A stretch of 64,000 nucleotides of DNA from Chthonomonas calidirosea T49 (GTDB lineage: Bacteria > Armatimonadota > Chthonomonadetes > Chthonomonadales > Chthonomonadaceae), in assembly GCF_000427095.1 (NCBI RefSeq), contig NC_021487.1, positions 1,731,443 to 1,795,442 on the forward strand, given 5' to 3'. Both the position numbers and the translations under genes were made by a program. Positions 35,611 through 45,700 of the stretch are shown here, piece after piece. Position 1 is the stretch's first letter, and each line of letters starts with the position of its first letter. A model generated the notes under the pieces. That model was not told where the DNA came from and did not search any database. It saw only the letters and a list, made by a program, of their open reading frames with translations.

Positions 35611-36810
35611 ATGGATACCATTCGCAACGCGCAGATAACCGATCAAAGTAAAGCTTTTGATGAAAAGCCCTCTTTAGCCTATGCGCGGGTTTTAAAGGAT
35701 CGGCGCACAAAGAACCTTATTCCTCGGCTACGCCCTGGTGATATCGCTTTTATCGCTCATCAAGACTTGGATGCCGTAGCGGCGCGTGCTCTCGTGGAAA
35801 AGCGCGTCTCCGCCGTTGTCAACGCCGCTGCCTCTATCTCTGGACGCTACCCAAACCGAGGCCCCCTCATCCTTATGCAAGCCGGCATCCCTCTCCTCGA
35901 CTCGGTGGGTGAAGAGGCTTTTCTGCTCGCACCAGACGGAAGCCAAGCCACGCTAATGGGCGATAGCCTGCGATTTCAGAGCGGCCTCTGCCTGCAAGGG
36001 AAACGTCTCACGCTTGAACTCGTAGAACAACAGATGGAGGCCGCTCGCGCTAATCTCGATCGGGAGCTAACACTTTTTGCCAAAAACACATTGGCCTACA
36101 TCGAGCGCGAGAAGGGACTGCTGGCCGCTCCCATCGAAGTGCCTCCCCTAAAAACCCGCTTTGCCGATCGTCACGTGCTCATCGTGGTGCGGGGTGAGGG
36201 CTACAAACAGGATTTGGCGCTTTTGTTGGAACGCGGTTACCTCCATGATGCCCGACCGGTGCTGCTGGCCGTAGACGGCGGCGCCGATGCGCTTTTGGAG
36301 GTTCACCTTCGCCCCGATGTCATTCTGGGCGATATGGATAGCGTAAGCGATGAGGCACTTAAATGCGGGGCAGAACTGGTGGTGCATGGCTATGCAAGGG
36401 AAGATGGCCGCGGCGCGCCAGGGCTGGAGAGAATCAAAAAACTGGGTCTACAGGCCCATGTCTTTCATATGGCGGGCACGAGTGAGGATGCCGCCATGCT
36501 GCTGGCCGATGAGCTTGGTGCCCGTCTCATTGTAGCCGTCGGAACCCACTTCTCCTTAGAAGAGTTTCTCGATAAAGGGCGGCGCGGCATGTCCAGCACC
36601 TTCCTCACCCGCCTTCGCATCGGTTCCAAACTTGTGGATGCCAAAGGAATAGGGCGCCTTCTGGAAACGCAACCGCATCAACTGTTCCGAGCCTTCGCCC
36701 TCATCCTCCTTGCAGCATCTACCCCCATCCTCGCCATGCTCTTCATCTCTGGCGCCGGCAAGGCCCTGCTGCGTTTCCTCGCCCTACTTTGGCACTATCA
36801 CTTTCGCTAA
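35611..36810 (+). CDS. steA: SteA-like putative cytokinetic-ring protein
   Basis: A 399-aa protein. The N-terminal half (RTKNLIPRLRPGDIAFIAHQD, ALVEKRVSAVVNAA, GRYPNRGPLILMQAGIPLLD) and a middle thiamin-pyrophosphokinase-like domain (VLLAVDGGADALLEV, DVILGDMDSVSDEAL) are the SteA hallmarks. The C-terminus has two hydrophobic segments (FALILLAASTPILAMLFISG; LRFLALLWHYHF). In Corynebacterium, SteA and SteB form a complex in the cytokinetic ring. Thiamine pyrophosphokinase activity is not expected from such proteins. Steps of 14 bases to steB support one transcript. Confidence 0.88.
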   Translation: MDTIRNAQITDQSKAFDEKPSLAYARVLKDRRTKNLIPRLRPGDIAFIAHQDLDAVAARALVEKRVSAVVNAAASISGRYPNRGPLILMQAGIPLLDSVGEEAFLLAPDGSQATLMGDSLRFQSGLCLQGKRLTLELVEQQMEAARANLDRELTLFAKNTLAYIEREKGLLAAPIEVPPLKTRFADRHVLIVVRGEGYKQDLALLLERGYLHDARPVLLAVDGGADALLEVHLRPDVILGDMDSVSDEALKCGAELVVHGYAREDGRGAPGLERIKKLGLQAHVFHMAGTSEDAAMLLADELGARLIVAVGTHFSLEEFLDKGRRGMSSTFLTRLRIGSKLVDAKGIGRLLETQPHQLFRAFALILLAASTPILAMLFISGAGKALLRFLALLWHYHFR

Positions 36811-36824
36811 ACAAGGAACATAAG

Positions 36825-37694
36825 GTGGGACCCGGATTTAAATATCACGTTATTACCATCTCGGCAATCTTCCTCGCGCTCACCGTGGGGCTTGTCGTGG
36901 GCAGCCTCACGGTCTCCCCACGTCTTGTTCGCACTTTCAGCGGTGCTCTGCATAACCTCAATATCACCGTGCAACAAGACCTTGCCGCTAAGCGCCAACA
37001 GGTGGCCAACTACCAAAAATTTTTGGACAAGGTGATGCCCTCCCTCGTTCAGAAAGACCTTCAAGGCCAAGACGTGACCCTGATACAGGTGGGTGACTAC
37101 TCCGACCCCATCCCCGCCATCCAAACCGTGGTGAGTCAGGCTGGCGGTGAGGTGGTGAACGTCATCACCCTTCAGCATATCCTGTCGGATGATGGAAGTC
37201 TCTTAGATCAAAAGCTCTCCGAACTGCACTCCGATCATCCGAACCTCCCTACCTCCCGCGTCAAACTGTTGAACCTCCTGGCCACCACGCTGGTTAAGGG
37301 AGAAAATCCTAGCGATCCGCTTCTCGGCCCTTTGCAAGACGCGGGCCTCATCAGCTTCCACTCTAGCTATCCTCTACAGCCTGTCTGTCGTCGTTTTGTG
37401 CTGCTTGCCGGCAGCCATGCCGACGCCACCTCCCGTGTCACCAATGTGGACGCTCCGCTCATTGCCGCTCTTCAGCATCTGGGCGCTACGGTGGTGATGT
37501 GCGAACCGCAAAACGCCTCCGTCTCCGACGTGCCCGTCTACCACACGCTCGGACTGCAGGTTCCAACCATTGATGATGTGGACGATAGCATCGGCCTCTA
37601 TAGCCTCGTTCTGGCCCTGCAGGGAGGAGTGAGCGGCGACTTCGGTGTGAAACCTACCGCCAAAGACCTTATCCCTACGCCAAGCTCCTCGTAA
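36825..37694 (+). CDS. SteB/MctB-family protein, one transmembrane helix plus coiled coil
   Basis: About 289 aa. An N-terminal helix (YHVITISAIFLALTVGLVVGSL), a coiled coil (LAAKRQQVANYQKFLDKVM) and an exported alpha/beta domain are exactly the layout of the family annotated as copper transporter MctB and shown to be the SteA partner SteB in Corynebacterium. The GTG at 36825 is chosen because GGAAC lies a few bases before it and the upstream TTG start (36789) lies inside steA. A copper-transport function is doubtful given its SteA neighbour. Confidence 0.85.
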   Translation: MGPGFKYHVITISAIFLALTVGLVVGSLTVSPRLVRTFSGALHNLNITVQQDLAAKRQQVANYQKFLDKVMPSLVQKDLQGQDVTLIQVGDYSDPIPAIQTVVSQAGGEVVNVITLQHILSDDGSLLDQKLSELHSDHPNLPTSRVKLLNLLATTLVKGENPSDPLLGPLQDAGLISFHSSYPLQPVCRRFVLLAGSHADATSRVTNVDAPLIAALQHLGATVVMCEPQNASVSDVPVYHTLGLQVPTIDDVDDSIGLYSLVLALQGGVSGDFGVKPTAKDLIPTPSSS

Positions 37695-37695
37695 A

Positions 37696-38403
37696 ATGCT
37701 CTCCGTTCTCATTCCAGCCTACAATGAAGCGACACGTATAGGGCAAACCGTCCTCGCTGTAAAGCGCACCTTGCCCGAAGCGCAATGCCTGGTGATAGAT
37801 GACGGCTCCCAAGATGCCACGGCCCAACGCGCCGAAGAGGCCGGTGCTGATCTCGTCTTACGATGCCCTCATCGGGGCAAGGGGGCCGCCCTGCAAGCCG
37901 GTTTGCGGCTGGCCACCGGAGATATCTTGCTGTTGTTAGATGCCGATCTGGAGGAGACGGCCGCTGCAGCAACCGCGCTGGTAGAGCCGGTGTGCAGAGG
38001 GGAAGCCGATATGTCTATTGCCATCTTCCCTAAAACCCTTAACGGAGGGGGGTTCGGCCTCGTCGTCCGCCTGGCGCGATGGGGTATTCGCAAACTTACC
38101 GGGCACACGTTTCAGGCGCCTCTCTCGGGGCAGAGGGCGCTGAAGAGAGAACTTTTAGAGCAGATCGGCGGTTTTGAAACCGGCTGGGGAGCCGAAGTTG
38201 GGCTTACCGTGCGCGCCCTGCGGCTCGGAGCGCGCCTCGTGGAGATGGAGCTGCCCCTGCACCACCGCGTTACCGGCCGACGACCCGCCGATGTGCTGCA
38301 TCGAGCGATGCAGTTCTACGCTGTCGCCCGTATCCTTCTGCGGCTTTGGCTTACCCCTCACCATCGCCCAGAAGCCGCAACGCGCAAACAAGGGGCTCCC
38401 TAA
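37696..38403 (+). CDS. Glycosyltransferase family 2
   Basis: A 235-aa GT-A enzyme: LIPAYNEATRIGQTVLAV and LVIDDGSQDATAQRAEEAG at the N-terminus and LLLDADLEE (DXD-like) near residue 80. GFETGWGAEVGLTVRAL is the acceptor region and HHRVTGRRP follows. The start ATG is one base after the steB stop, so it is coupled. GT2 enzymes of this type commonly transfer sugars to polyprenyl phosphate or to cell-wall polymers. With the following MraY/WecA-like gene it may work in a septal or surface glycan route. Confidence 0.9.
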   Translation: MLSVLIPAYNEATRIGQTVLAVKRTLPEAQCLVIDDGSQDATAQRAEEAGADLVLRCPHRGKGAALQAGLRLATGDILLLLDADLEETAAAATALVEPVCRGEADMSIAIFPKTLNGGGFGLVVRLARWGIRKLTGHTFQAPLSGQRALKRELLEQIGGFETGWGAEVGLTVRALRLGARLVEMELPLHHRVTGRRPADVLHRAMQFYAVARILLRLWLTPHHRPEAATRKQGAP

Positions 38404-38404
38404 G

Positions 38405-39220
38405 ATGAACACCACCCTTCTAGGTGCCTGTCTGATCAGCTACCTGATTCTGCCGTGGCTGGGCGAAAAGTGCTTACGACGCTGGGGGCACCTGCAGACC
38501 AACTTTCGAGGCGTGGCCATTCCGCAAAGCTTCGGCGTCATCGTTCTCCTTCAAACGACTCTGCTCTTTAGCCTGCTCGCCAAGTTTTGGCCGCAGCAGC
38601 AGCCATCGTTGTTTCGGTGGGAACTGCTCTGTGCCGTCTTTGGACTGCTCGGCCTTGTAGATGATCTGTGGGGGACTCCCCACTTTAGAGGGCTCAGAGG
38701 GCATTTACGAGCGCTTTTTCAAGACGGAAAACTCACCACTGGCCTCCTGAAAGCTGTGGGAGGCGGCCTGTTCGCCTTGGGGTTCAGCTACCAGAACTTC
38801 GCACCACATTGGCTAAGAGTTGTTTTCGGAGGACTTGTCATCGCGCTTTTTGCCAATGCCATCAATCTGCTCGATCTGCGCCCTGGCCGCGCCATTGCCG
38901 TCTTTCTGGTCATTGCCCTTCCTCTTCTCCTGCTAACCCCCCGTCCCCTCCATCATCCCCTGCTCTTCCTTATGCTCGGCGCGGCTTCTCTATGGCCTTA
39001 CGATGCCCGAGGCCGAGCGATGCTCGGCGATGTGGGTAGCAACCTCCTCGGAGCGGCCGCAGGGTTCGCCTGTGCAGCAACCCTCCCATTAAGTGGGCTC
39101 GTTGGAACACTGCTTCTGCTTTGCACCTTTCATGCGCTCACCGAGCGCGTCTCCCTCTCGAAACTGATCGAAGAAAATCGCGTTCTGCGTTTCCTCGACC
39201 GCCTCACTGGCCTACGCTGA
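38405..39220 (+). CDS. MraY/WecA-family glycosyl-1-phosphate transferase, integral membrane
   Basis: About 271 aa with roughly nine hydrophobic helices. The conserved motifs of the polyprenyl-phosphate sugar-phosphate transferase family are present: GLVDDLWG, NAINLLDLRPGRA and GDVGSNLLGA. It loads a sugar phosphate on to a lipid carrier. It is shorter than WecA or MraY (about 330-360), so the N-terminal helices are probably fewer. The ATG follows the GT2 stop by one base. Its 3' end overlaps the convergent metallo-hydrolase gene by 17 bases. Confidence 0.85.
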   Translation: MNTTLLGACLISYLILPWLGEKCLRRWGHLQTNFRGVAIPQSFGVIVLLQTTLLFSLLAKFWPQQQPSLFRWELLCAVFGLLGLVDDLWGTPHFRGLRGHLRALFQDGKLTTGLLKAVGGGLFALGFSYQNFAPHWLRVVFGGLVIALFANAINLLDLRPGRAIAVFLVIALPLLLLTPRPLHHPLLFLMLGAASLWPYDARGRAMLGDVGSNLLGAAAGFACAATLPLSGLVGTLLLLCTFHALTERVSLSKLIEENRVLRFLDRLTGLR

Positions 39221-40028
39221 GCACGTACCCATCGTAGGCCGCTACGATCTGCGCCTTCCCTAAAGCCGCCTCAAGCTGGGCATGGGTGAAGCCTCCATTA
39301 TGGGAGAAATGAGTGGCCACAATGGGGGTATCTGGACGAATTATTCCGTTCTCTAGAAGCCATTGCTTCATTTTCACCACATCGGAAATGGACATATGTC
39401 CCCCATAATCTCCCTCAATAGGGCCTTTGGTGCACTCCGCAATAACGGCATCCAGTTTGTAGTTTAACAAGAAGCTCCACGTCTCTTCATCGTACCACCC
39501 GGTATCGCTGGCATAAAGGAGGGTAGTGCCCCGCGCATCTCGCAACACATAGTTGAAACAGGTGATGGTCGGATCGTGATGAGCTCTAATCGGGGTAACC
39601 TCATAGCCTGCGATCGTCTCCGTTTTCCAAACACAGAGCGTGTGCAGCTCAAGGGGAAGCGCCGACTTCTGCTGCATAGGCCGTAAGGTCTCGATAACTT
39701 CTGGCGGTCCATAGACCGGTAAAGGGCGTTCAAGCAGCTTGGAAACGAAATGCACGCCACTATATTGCAACTCTGTCGGGCAGAAATGGTCATCGTGAGC
39801 GTGCGTAAACAGCAGCGCTTGCAATGTACGTAGCTCGATGTTATAGGCTATCGTATGGTAGAAGGTATCGGGTGGAAAATCTATTTTAAGGCACCTATCT
39901 ATGAGCAAGGAAGAGCGCGTGCGCACGTCTTTCCCTTTGTGCACGCGGGCATGGGCGCACACACCGCAATCGCAAAAGAGGCCAGGCCACCCTTCCGCAG
40001 CCGCCGTCCCCAACAGCTCTACACGCAT
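39204..40028 (-). CDS. Metallo-beta-lactamase-fold hydrolase, PhnP-like
   Basis: About 274 aa. The di-zinc motif is FTHAHDDH, with further ligands in GGHMSISDV and VATHFSHNGG. A CDCGVC cluster near the N-terminus (LFCDCGVCAHARVHK) is typical of PhnP-like phosphodiesterases and PqqB-like proteins. The ATG at 40026-40028 has AGGAG nine bases upstream and is better than the ATG at 40037. No phosphonate genes surround it, so the substrate is open. It converges on the MraY-like gene. Confidence 0.9.
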   Translation of the reverse strand: MRVELLGTAAAEGWPGLFCDCGVCAHARVHKGKDVRTRSSLLIDRCLKIDFPPDTFYHTIAYNIELRTLQALLFTHAHDDHFCPTELQYSGVHFVSKLLERPLPVYGPPEVIETLRPMQQKSALPLELHTLCVWKTETIAGYEVTPIRAHHDPTITCFNYVLRDARGTTLLYASDTGWYDEETWSFLLNYKLDAVIAECTKGPIEGDYGGHMSISDVVKMKQWLLENGIIRPDTPIVATHFSHNGGFTHAQLEAALGKAQIVAAYDGYVLSVGQ

Positions 40029-40254
40029 CGTAAACAACTCCTAAAGCAGATTTCGTATCGCCACCTAAAGGCGGCAATATACAGACAATTATATTTACTT
40101 TGTAACCATAGGAATTTCCTCTAGAAGCTTACCTCCTCCAACAAAAATTTCGATGCCACAGCGGAATACAGCCGATAGTTGATCTCCTCTCTCTTTTGAA
40201 GAGAGGAGACGGGTGAATAGCCCTCATTGAAGTCGCAGGACCCTAGAGCATCCC
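40029..40254. other. Intergenic, no gene seen
   Basis: AT-rich gap between the metallo-hydrolase start and the chemoreceptor terminator. It contains GAAGAGAGGAGA-like purine runs and no coding frame with a plausible start. It probably holds the promoter of the metallo-hydrolase. Confidence 0.4.
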
Positions 40255-40284
40255 AAAAAAGACCCCAGACATCCGTGTCTGGGG
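40255..40284 (-). terminator. Intrinsic terminator of the chemoreceptor gene
   Basis: On the minus strand a stem CCCCAGACA / TGTCTGGGG with a 4-base loop is followed at once by TCTTTTTT. It lies 71 bases beyond the stop of the methyl-accepting chemotaxis gene and is the best classical terminator in the window. Confidence 0.85.
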
Positions 40285-40354
40285 AAAGAATGTGCGGCCT
40301 CCGTGCCGCATCAAGCTAGGTCGTGTGTTCTGGAGGGGTTTCTCGCAAACAGCG

Positions 40355-42511
40355 TCACGCCGCTTTGCGTAACGTCTTTAACGGCTTCGCCTCACTAGAA
40401 GCTTTTCTCGTTTTCGAGGCCTCTGCCGAATCCTCTTCCAACTTAAACCGGCTGGTAAGATCCTCCAATTCGTGAGCCATATTTCCTAGCTCCGTGGCCG
40501 TTGCGTTCACCTCTTGCATACCGGCCGCTTGCTCCTCCACCGAGGCAGAAACGTTTTGCGTCGAAGCCGCCACCTCCTCAGCAGCAGCGCTCATCTCCTC
40601 CGCCCCTGCCGCCGTCTCCTCGCAGATCGCAGCAACGCTGGCTACCGCTTCAGAAACCTTGTCGGCCGACTGACCCATGTTCTCTACCAACCGCATATCC
40701 TCGGCTGCGTTTGCCGCAACCTGCTCCACCGTCTTTTGAACTTCTAGGACGCTCTCTGACATCTGTTCGGCAAGTGCGGCGATGCTCTCGATGTTGGTGG
40801 TAACCTGCTCTACCGAAGAGAGGATCTGTATGAGCGCGGTGCCGGCCTGTTCGCTTTGTGTTGTGCCTAAAGCCACCTCACGACTGCTAGCGTCCATGGC
40901 CGTCACGGTCTGCTGCACGCCTTGCTGTACCTCGCTGATGAGCGTGCTAATTTGACCTGTCGCTTGAGAGGAGCGCTCCGCCAGCTTACGGACTTCATCG
41001 GCCACCACCGCAAAGCCACGTCCATGCTCTCCAGCACGTGCCGCCTCGATGGCAGCGTTGAGGGCAAGCAGATTGGTCTGTTCGGCGATCTCATTGATGG
41101 TCTGAATGATCGTGCCTATCTCCTGTCCCATTCTACCAAGATGTTTAACCTTCTCGACAGCCTCCTCCACCTGCTGCCGAATGCGCCCCATGCCGTCTAT
41201 CGTCTCCTTCACCGCTTTGGAGCCGCCATGAGCATCTTGCGCCGACTTCTGGGCACGCTCCGCGATCTCCTCGATCGAACGGCTCACCTGAGAGACGATC
41301 TGGCTGGCCTCCTGCATCCCCTTATTGGCGATAGCTGCGGCTTGCTGTTGCTCGGCAAGCGTCTGACGAATATGGGCGATGGCCGTTTGCAATGTCTCCA
41401 CAGCGGCCGCCGCTTCGGTGGCCGCACGAGCCTGTTGGTCGCTGGCGCGAGCGATCTCTTGACTTGTTGTGGCCGATTGGCTTGCCGCCTGCGCTACCTC
41501 CTGAACGGAACCCGCGATCTCGTTGGCCGCCTGCGCCGTCTGCTCCGCAGAGACGTTCAGCTGACGGCTCATCGCCGCAACAGCCGCAGCGCTCTCGGTA
41601 ACCTTTCCGATCAGCTCAACCAGTCCTTGCCGAGCCACTTCGTACGCTTGTATCATACTCTTCGTCTTCGACAGCATCTCGTTGAAAGTAGCGGCCATGA
41701 GTCCAATTTCATCTTTTCGATGAATGTCCAAAGCATCCATATCTACTTCCATCCTGGCCGTCAAATTGCCTTCCGCCATACAATGAATAGCATCCTCTAA
41801 CTCTGAGATACCATGTTCCTGAAGCCATCGCATCTTATCGGAAACCTGTGCTAACGGCTTCGTGATCGAGGAGGTCGTGAGCCATGCTAGGACCAAACTC
41901 AAGAGGGCTGCAGCGATCATAAACCCGATAAACTGCCAGCGAGAGGCAGCCGAGAGCGCTAAAGCGGTCTCATGCATCTGTTTGCCGCGCTGCTGGGCAT
42001 TATGAATGTAGTCATCCAGCGTGTTTTCGATATCTTGGAGGAAGTATCTCCCACTTCCTTCCGAGAGTTTCTGGGCTTGTTGGTCCCGATTCTGACGCGC
42101 AAGCGCACGAACCTGCTGATCAATGGGAAGGAAAGCTCCCCAATCGCTCTCTATTTTTTGGATCGCGGTGCGATCGGCGTCGCGAGTTGCCTCCTTTTTC
42201 CATTGAGCGAGCGCCTCTTGAAACGCCGTTGCGTGTCCCTGCATCTCCTGTGAATAGCGCGAGATATCGGAGGAGTTGTGTGCCAATATCAGATTCTTCT
42301 CATCACGCTGAAAACGTAGCATGTTTCCGCGCACTTTCACGCCATCATTTAGTAGCATTTCATCCTGGTAGAAACGATGGTTCATCTGTACCAGCGCGTT
42401 AAGGCGTGATAGGCCCAGAGCGCCCAGGCCTATCATCGAGAGGATACACACCCCAAAGCCAATGGCCATTTTATAGGATGTTCGTAAATCAAAAAACCAG
42501 CGCATTCTCAT
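40355..42511 (-). CDS. Methyl-accepting chemotaxis protein
   Basis: A 718-aa chemoreceptor. Transmembrane helix 1 is at about 13-33 and helix 2 at about 193-212 ([18 protein letters not shown]). Between them is a four-helix-bundle sensor domain ([15 protein letters not shown]). A HAMP domain follows ([29 protein letters not shown]), then a long signalling coiled coil with the hairpin tip [20 protein letters not shown] and [18 protein letters not shown]. The C-terminus is Lys-rich and lacks a CheR/CheB NWETF tether. The first ATG (42511) and the ATG six bases on are both possible, with GGGAG between. No chemotaxis operon surrounds it. Confidence 0.96.
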   Translation of the reverse strand: MRMRWFFDLRTSYKMAIGFGVCILSMIGLGALGLSRLNALVQMNHRFYQDEMLLNDGVKVRGNMLRFQRDEKNLILAHNSSDISRYSQEMQGHATAFQEALAQWKKEATRDADRTAIQKIESDWGAFLPIDQQVRALARQNRDQQAQKLSEGSGRYFLQDIENTLDDYIHNAQQRGKQMHETALALSAASRWQFIGFMIAAALLSLVLAWLTTSSITKPLAQVSDKMRWLQEHGISELEDAIHCMAEGNLTARMEVDMDALDIHRKDEIGLMAATFNEMLSKTKSMIQAYEVARQGLVELIGKVTESAAAVAAMSRQLNVSAEQTAQAANEIAGSVQEVAQAASQSATTSQEIARASDQQARAATEAAAAVETLQTAIAHIRQTLAEQQQAAAIANKGMQEASQIVSQVSRSIEEIAERAQKSAQDAHGGSKAVKETIDGMGRIRQQVEEAVEKVKHLGRMGQEIGTIIQTINEIAEQTNLLALNAAIEAARAGEHGRGFAVVADEVRKLAERSSQATGQISTLISEVQQGVQQTVTAMDASSREVALGTTQSEQAGTALIQILSSVEQVTTNIESIAALAEQMSESVLEVQKTVEQVAANAAEDMRLVENMGQSADKVSEAVASVAAICEETAAGAEEMSAAAEEVAASTQNVSASVEEQAAGMQEVNATATELGNMAHELEDLTSRFKLEEDSAEASKTRKASSEAKPLKTLRKAA

Positions 42512-42709
42512 CTCCCTAGGTAGTGAGTTTTATCTTGACCAGGGAAAGCCCTCGTCGGTTGGATGTAGAGATTTTCGCAAAAACGCGCATTTTCTTTAGG
42601 GGGAATAACGATCCCCCCTTCTCTCAAACTTCAAGGCTCTAGACCCCTGCAGGGATAAGGAGGCCTTGCGTCAAAAAAGAGTAGAAAAAAAGCTCTCGGA
42701 GACTAGTGG

Positions 42710-45700
42710 ATGTCCACAAAAACAACTCTTTTCTATCTTGCCTTGCTGGGGGCGATGGCCCACTCCACCAAGGCTTCCCTTTCGTCAGACCCTGTATCGC
42801 AACAGCGTATTGCGGTGCTGGGCGGAATGCCGCCGTTGGTAGCCCCAACACGCGCTAACGAGCTTCTCGCGGCGCTGCAAAAAGCGCACTTGCCAGCCAC
42901 GATTCTGCCCCCTCAGAATCTTGCAGACCCAACGCAGTTTAACGCTGAGAAGTTCGATCTACTGATCCTGCCCAACGCCGCCTATCTTCCAGGAAATGCC
43001 GAGACGAACCTACTTCAATTTCTCCAACATCATGGACGCCTTCTCTGCATCGGGGGCCCCGCCTTTATCCACGAGGTCTTTCTGAAAAATGGGCGCTGGT
43101 CTCTCCGCCATGAACTCCTGCAGAACACACAGGGGCATCCTATCTTCGATTTCCAAAATGCCGACCCATCCTCTTGGAACCGCGCCGCCGATTCACCAAA
43201 TACACAAGTCACCGTCGTAAAGGAGCCTTCGCCGCATGGCACGGCGCTCCTTTTCCAATTTGAAAACTATTGCAATTGGGCTAACCTTACGGCACCCGCA
43301 TTTGCCACATCTCCCTTCAAACCCGGAGAGAACCTCACCCTTTTCTGGGCGAAGGGAGCGCCCAACACCAACGCTCTCGTCATGGAGTGGGTAGAGCGTG
43401 ACGGCTCGCGCTGGATCACAGCGGTTCCCCTTACCACCCACTGGCAACGTTACGTGCTGCTTCCATCCGCATTTCGGTTTTGGGAAGGAGGCCAAGGGCG
43501 TGGAGGGCATGGCGATCTGTTTCACCCACAGAACGCGATGCTCTGGCGCATCGGGCTGGCCAACTCCCACGCGCCTATGCCGGCCGGCAACCACCAGTTT
43601 TGGATCGCCGATCTGGAAGTCGGAGCTTCGCCCTATGCCGTAGAAACGGCACCGCCCGATCTCCCCACCCTTTGCCCAGACTATCGGGGCTATGAGACCT
43701 CTCAAGGAGAATGGCGCCCTGTCATTCGTGAGCGCGGCCTCGGGTTGGCCGATCAAGGACGCCCAGGACGCCTCGTTTTGCCGGCAGGAATCACCAACCC
43801 AAACGAGGAGCTAGATAATAGCCGCTGGCTCTTCGTTCCTCTACAGGGTCCCTACATGGGCACCTGCTGGGGCGGTATCGCCCTCGCTCCACACCAAAGC
43901 TTGCCTTCCCAAGAAGCGCTGCGCGATATGGTACTGCGACTCCTTCAACCGGCCTATATTGCCTATGGAGGGGTAGATGAGGCCTCGTATCCCTTCCAAA
44001 CCCCTGTGGTCATCGGGGCGAAGCTTATCAGTAACTCCGCCCAACCCCAAACGCTCCGCTTGAGGTGGCATGTCGAGAGCCTATCCCATTCGATATCTCC
44101 GCCCATCGTGAGAGATTTTATGACAACGGTTTCATTAGAACCCTATCAACAAACGTTGTCGCCAACCTACACCCTCACCGATCTTCCGGCCGGCGAATAC
44201 CGAGTCACCATCACGCTGCAAACCGACCGGCCGGCCTCCGGGATCTTGGATCGCCTACAGGAGCCGTTCCGCGTGTTGCCCATGAAAACCCGCACCGCCT
44301 CTCTCTCCCATTTCGTGCGCGTGGAGGGGGGTGAGTTCGTCCTGGATGGAAAGCCGTGGCGCCCGGTAGGCGTAAACTTCTGGCCGAGCTGGATCGCCGG
44401 TCAACGCGTTGACCGCTATCAACATGGCTGGCTCTCCCCCGATGAGTACGACCCCGTTCTTGTTCAACAGGACCTCGACATCTGCCACCGTCTAGGGTTT
44501 AATGTCGTCAGTGTGCAGTATACTCGTCCCGATGAAGCGCCCGCCCTCAACGACTTCCTGATAAGATGCCGAAACCTGGGCATCAAAGCCAACGTATTTC
44601 TCGCGTATGCACATCCGCTCTATTTTGACCCGGAAGCGCTTAAGAAACTACTCGATGCGGCCAACCTGCGGGGCAACGACACGGTTTTTGCCTTCGATGT
44701 GGCTTGGGAACCCCATATGGGCGACTACAACCAACGCAAGGCCTGGGACCCGCAGTGGCAGCAATGGATTAAGGAGCAGTATGGCAGCCTTACGCATGCA
44801 GAAGAGATGTGGGGCATGAAGGCGCCACGCGATGCAGAGGGCAACGTCACCGGCCCATCCGACCAGCAGCTCAGTCAAGATGGCCCGTGGCGCATTTTCG
44901 TTGCCGCCTATCGGCGTTTTCTAGACGATCTTATCAGTCGAGGCTACGCAAAAGTGGTGCAGTTTTTAAGGCCTTACGGCCCGCTTATCGGTGCACGGAG
45001 CGGGTATGGCGGCAACGGCAGCCCCTACGTGGCCGGGGTCGCGCCGTTTGACCTCGTCTCTGGGGCTGCGCATCTCGATTTCATTTCACCGGAGGGATAT
45101 GCCCTTGATGGGGATTGGCCCACCTTCCGTGGAGGCGGCTTTACCGCTGCCTACGCGCGTTGGGCGGGAAACGGGAAGCCGGTGTTCTGGGCGGAATTCG
45201 GTCGCTCCGTGCTCCCAGCCAATCCACAACACCTTGAAGAGCAGAGGAGCTATTACGATAAGATGTGTCGCCTCATCCTCGATACCGGCTCCAACGGGAC
45301 CGCCGCCTGGTGGTTCCCCGGCGGGCTGCGTATTGACGAAAATAGCGACTTCGGGATCATCTCGCCCGATGGAACCCCGCGCCCCGCTGCCTTAAGGCTC
45401 TCCCAACTCGCCATAGCGGAGCTACCGAAAGCCGTAATAGACCCCAAGCCCACAACGTGGTTGGAGATTGACCGCGATAAGGATGCTCAGGGCTACGCCG
45501 GGCTTTATGCCCATTTCCTTCCTCTCTATGCCCAACTGCGTGAGCAGGGAGAGATGCCGGGCGTGCGCACGCGCGGCACCAACACCACCACCGCAACCGT
45601 GCCGTTAACCGCTGTCGGCGATCTGCCTCTCAAAGGGATGGAGCCGCTGCAGTTTGTCAATGGGGAGATACTGCCTATCGGCACCGATGCCAAAGGATTC

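Noticed and set aside
40029..40120. Upstream extension of the metallo-hydrolase gene
   Set aside because: The extended frame has no conserved sequence, and the ATG at 40028 has its own ribosome site.
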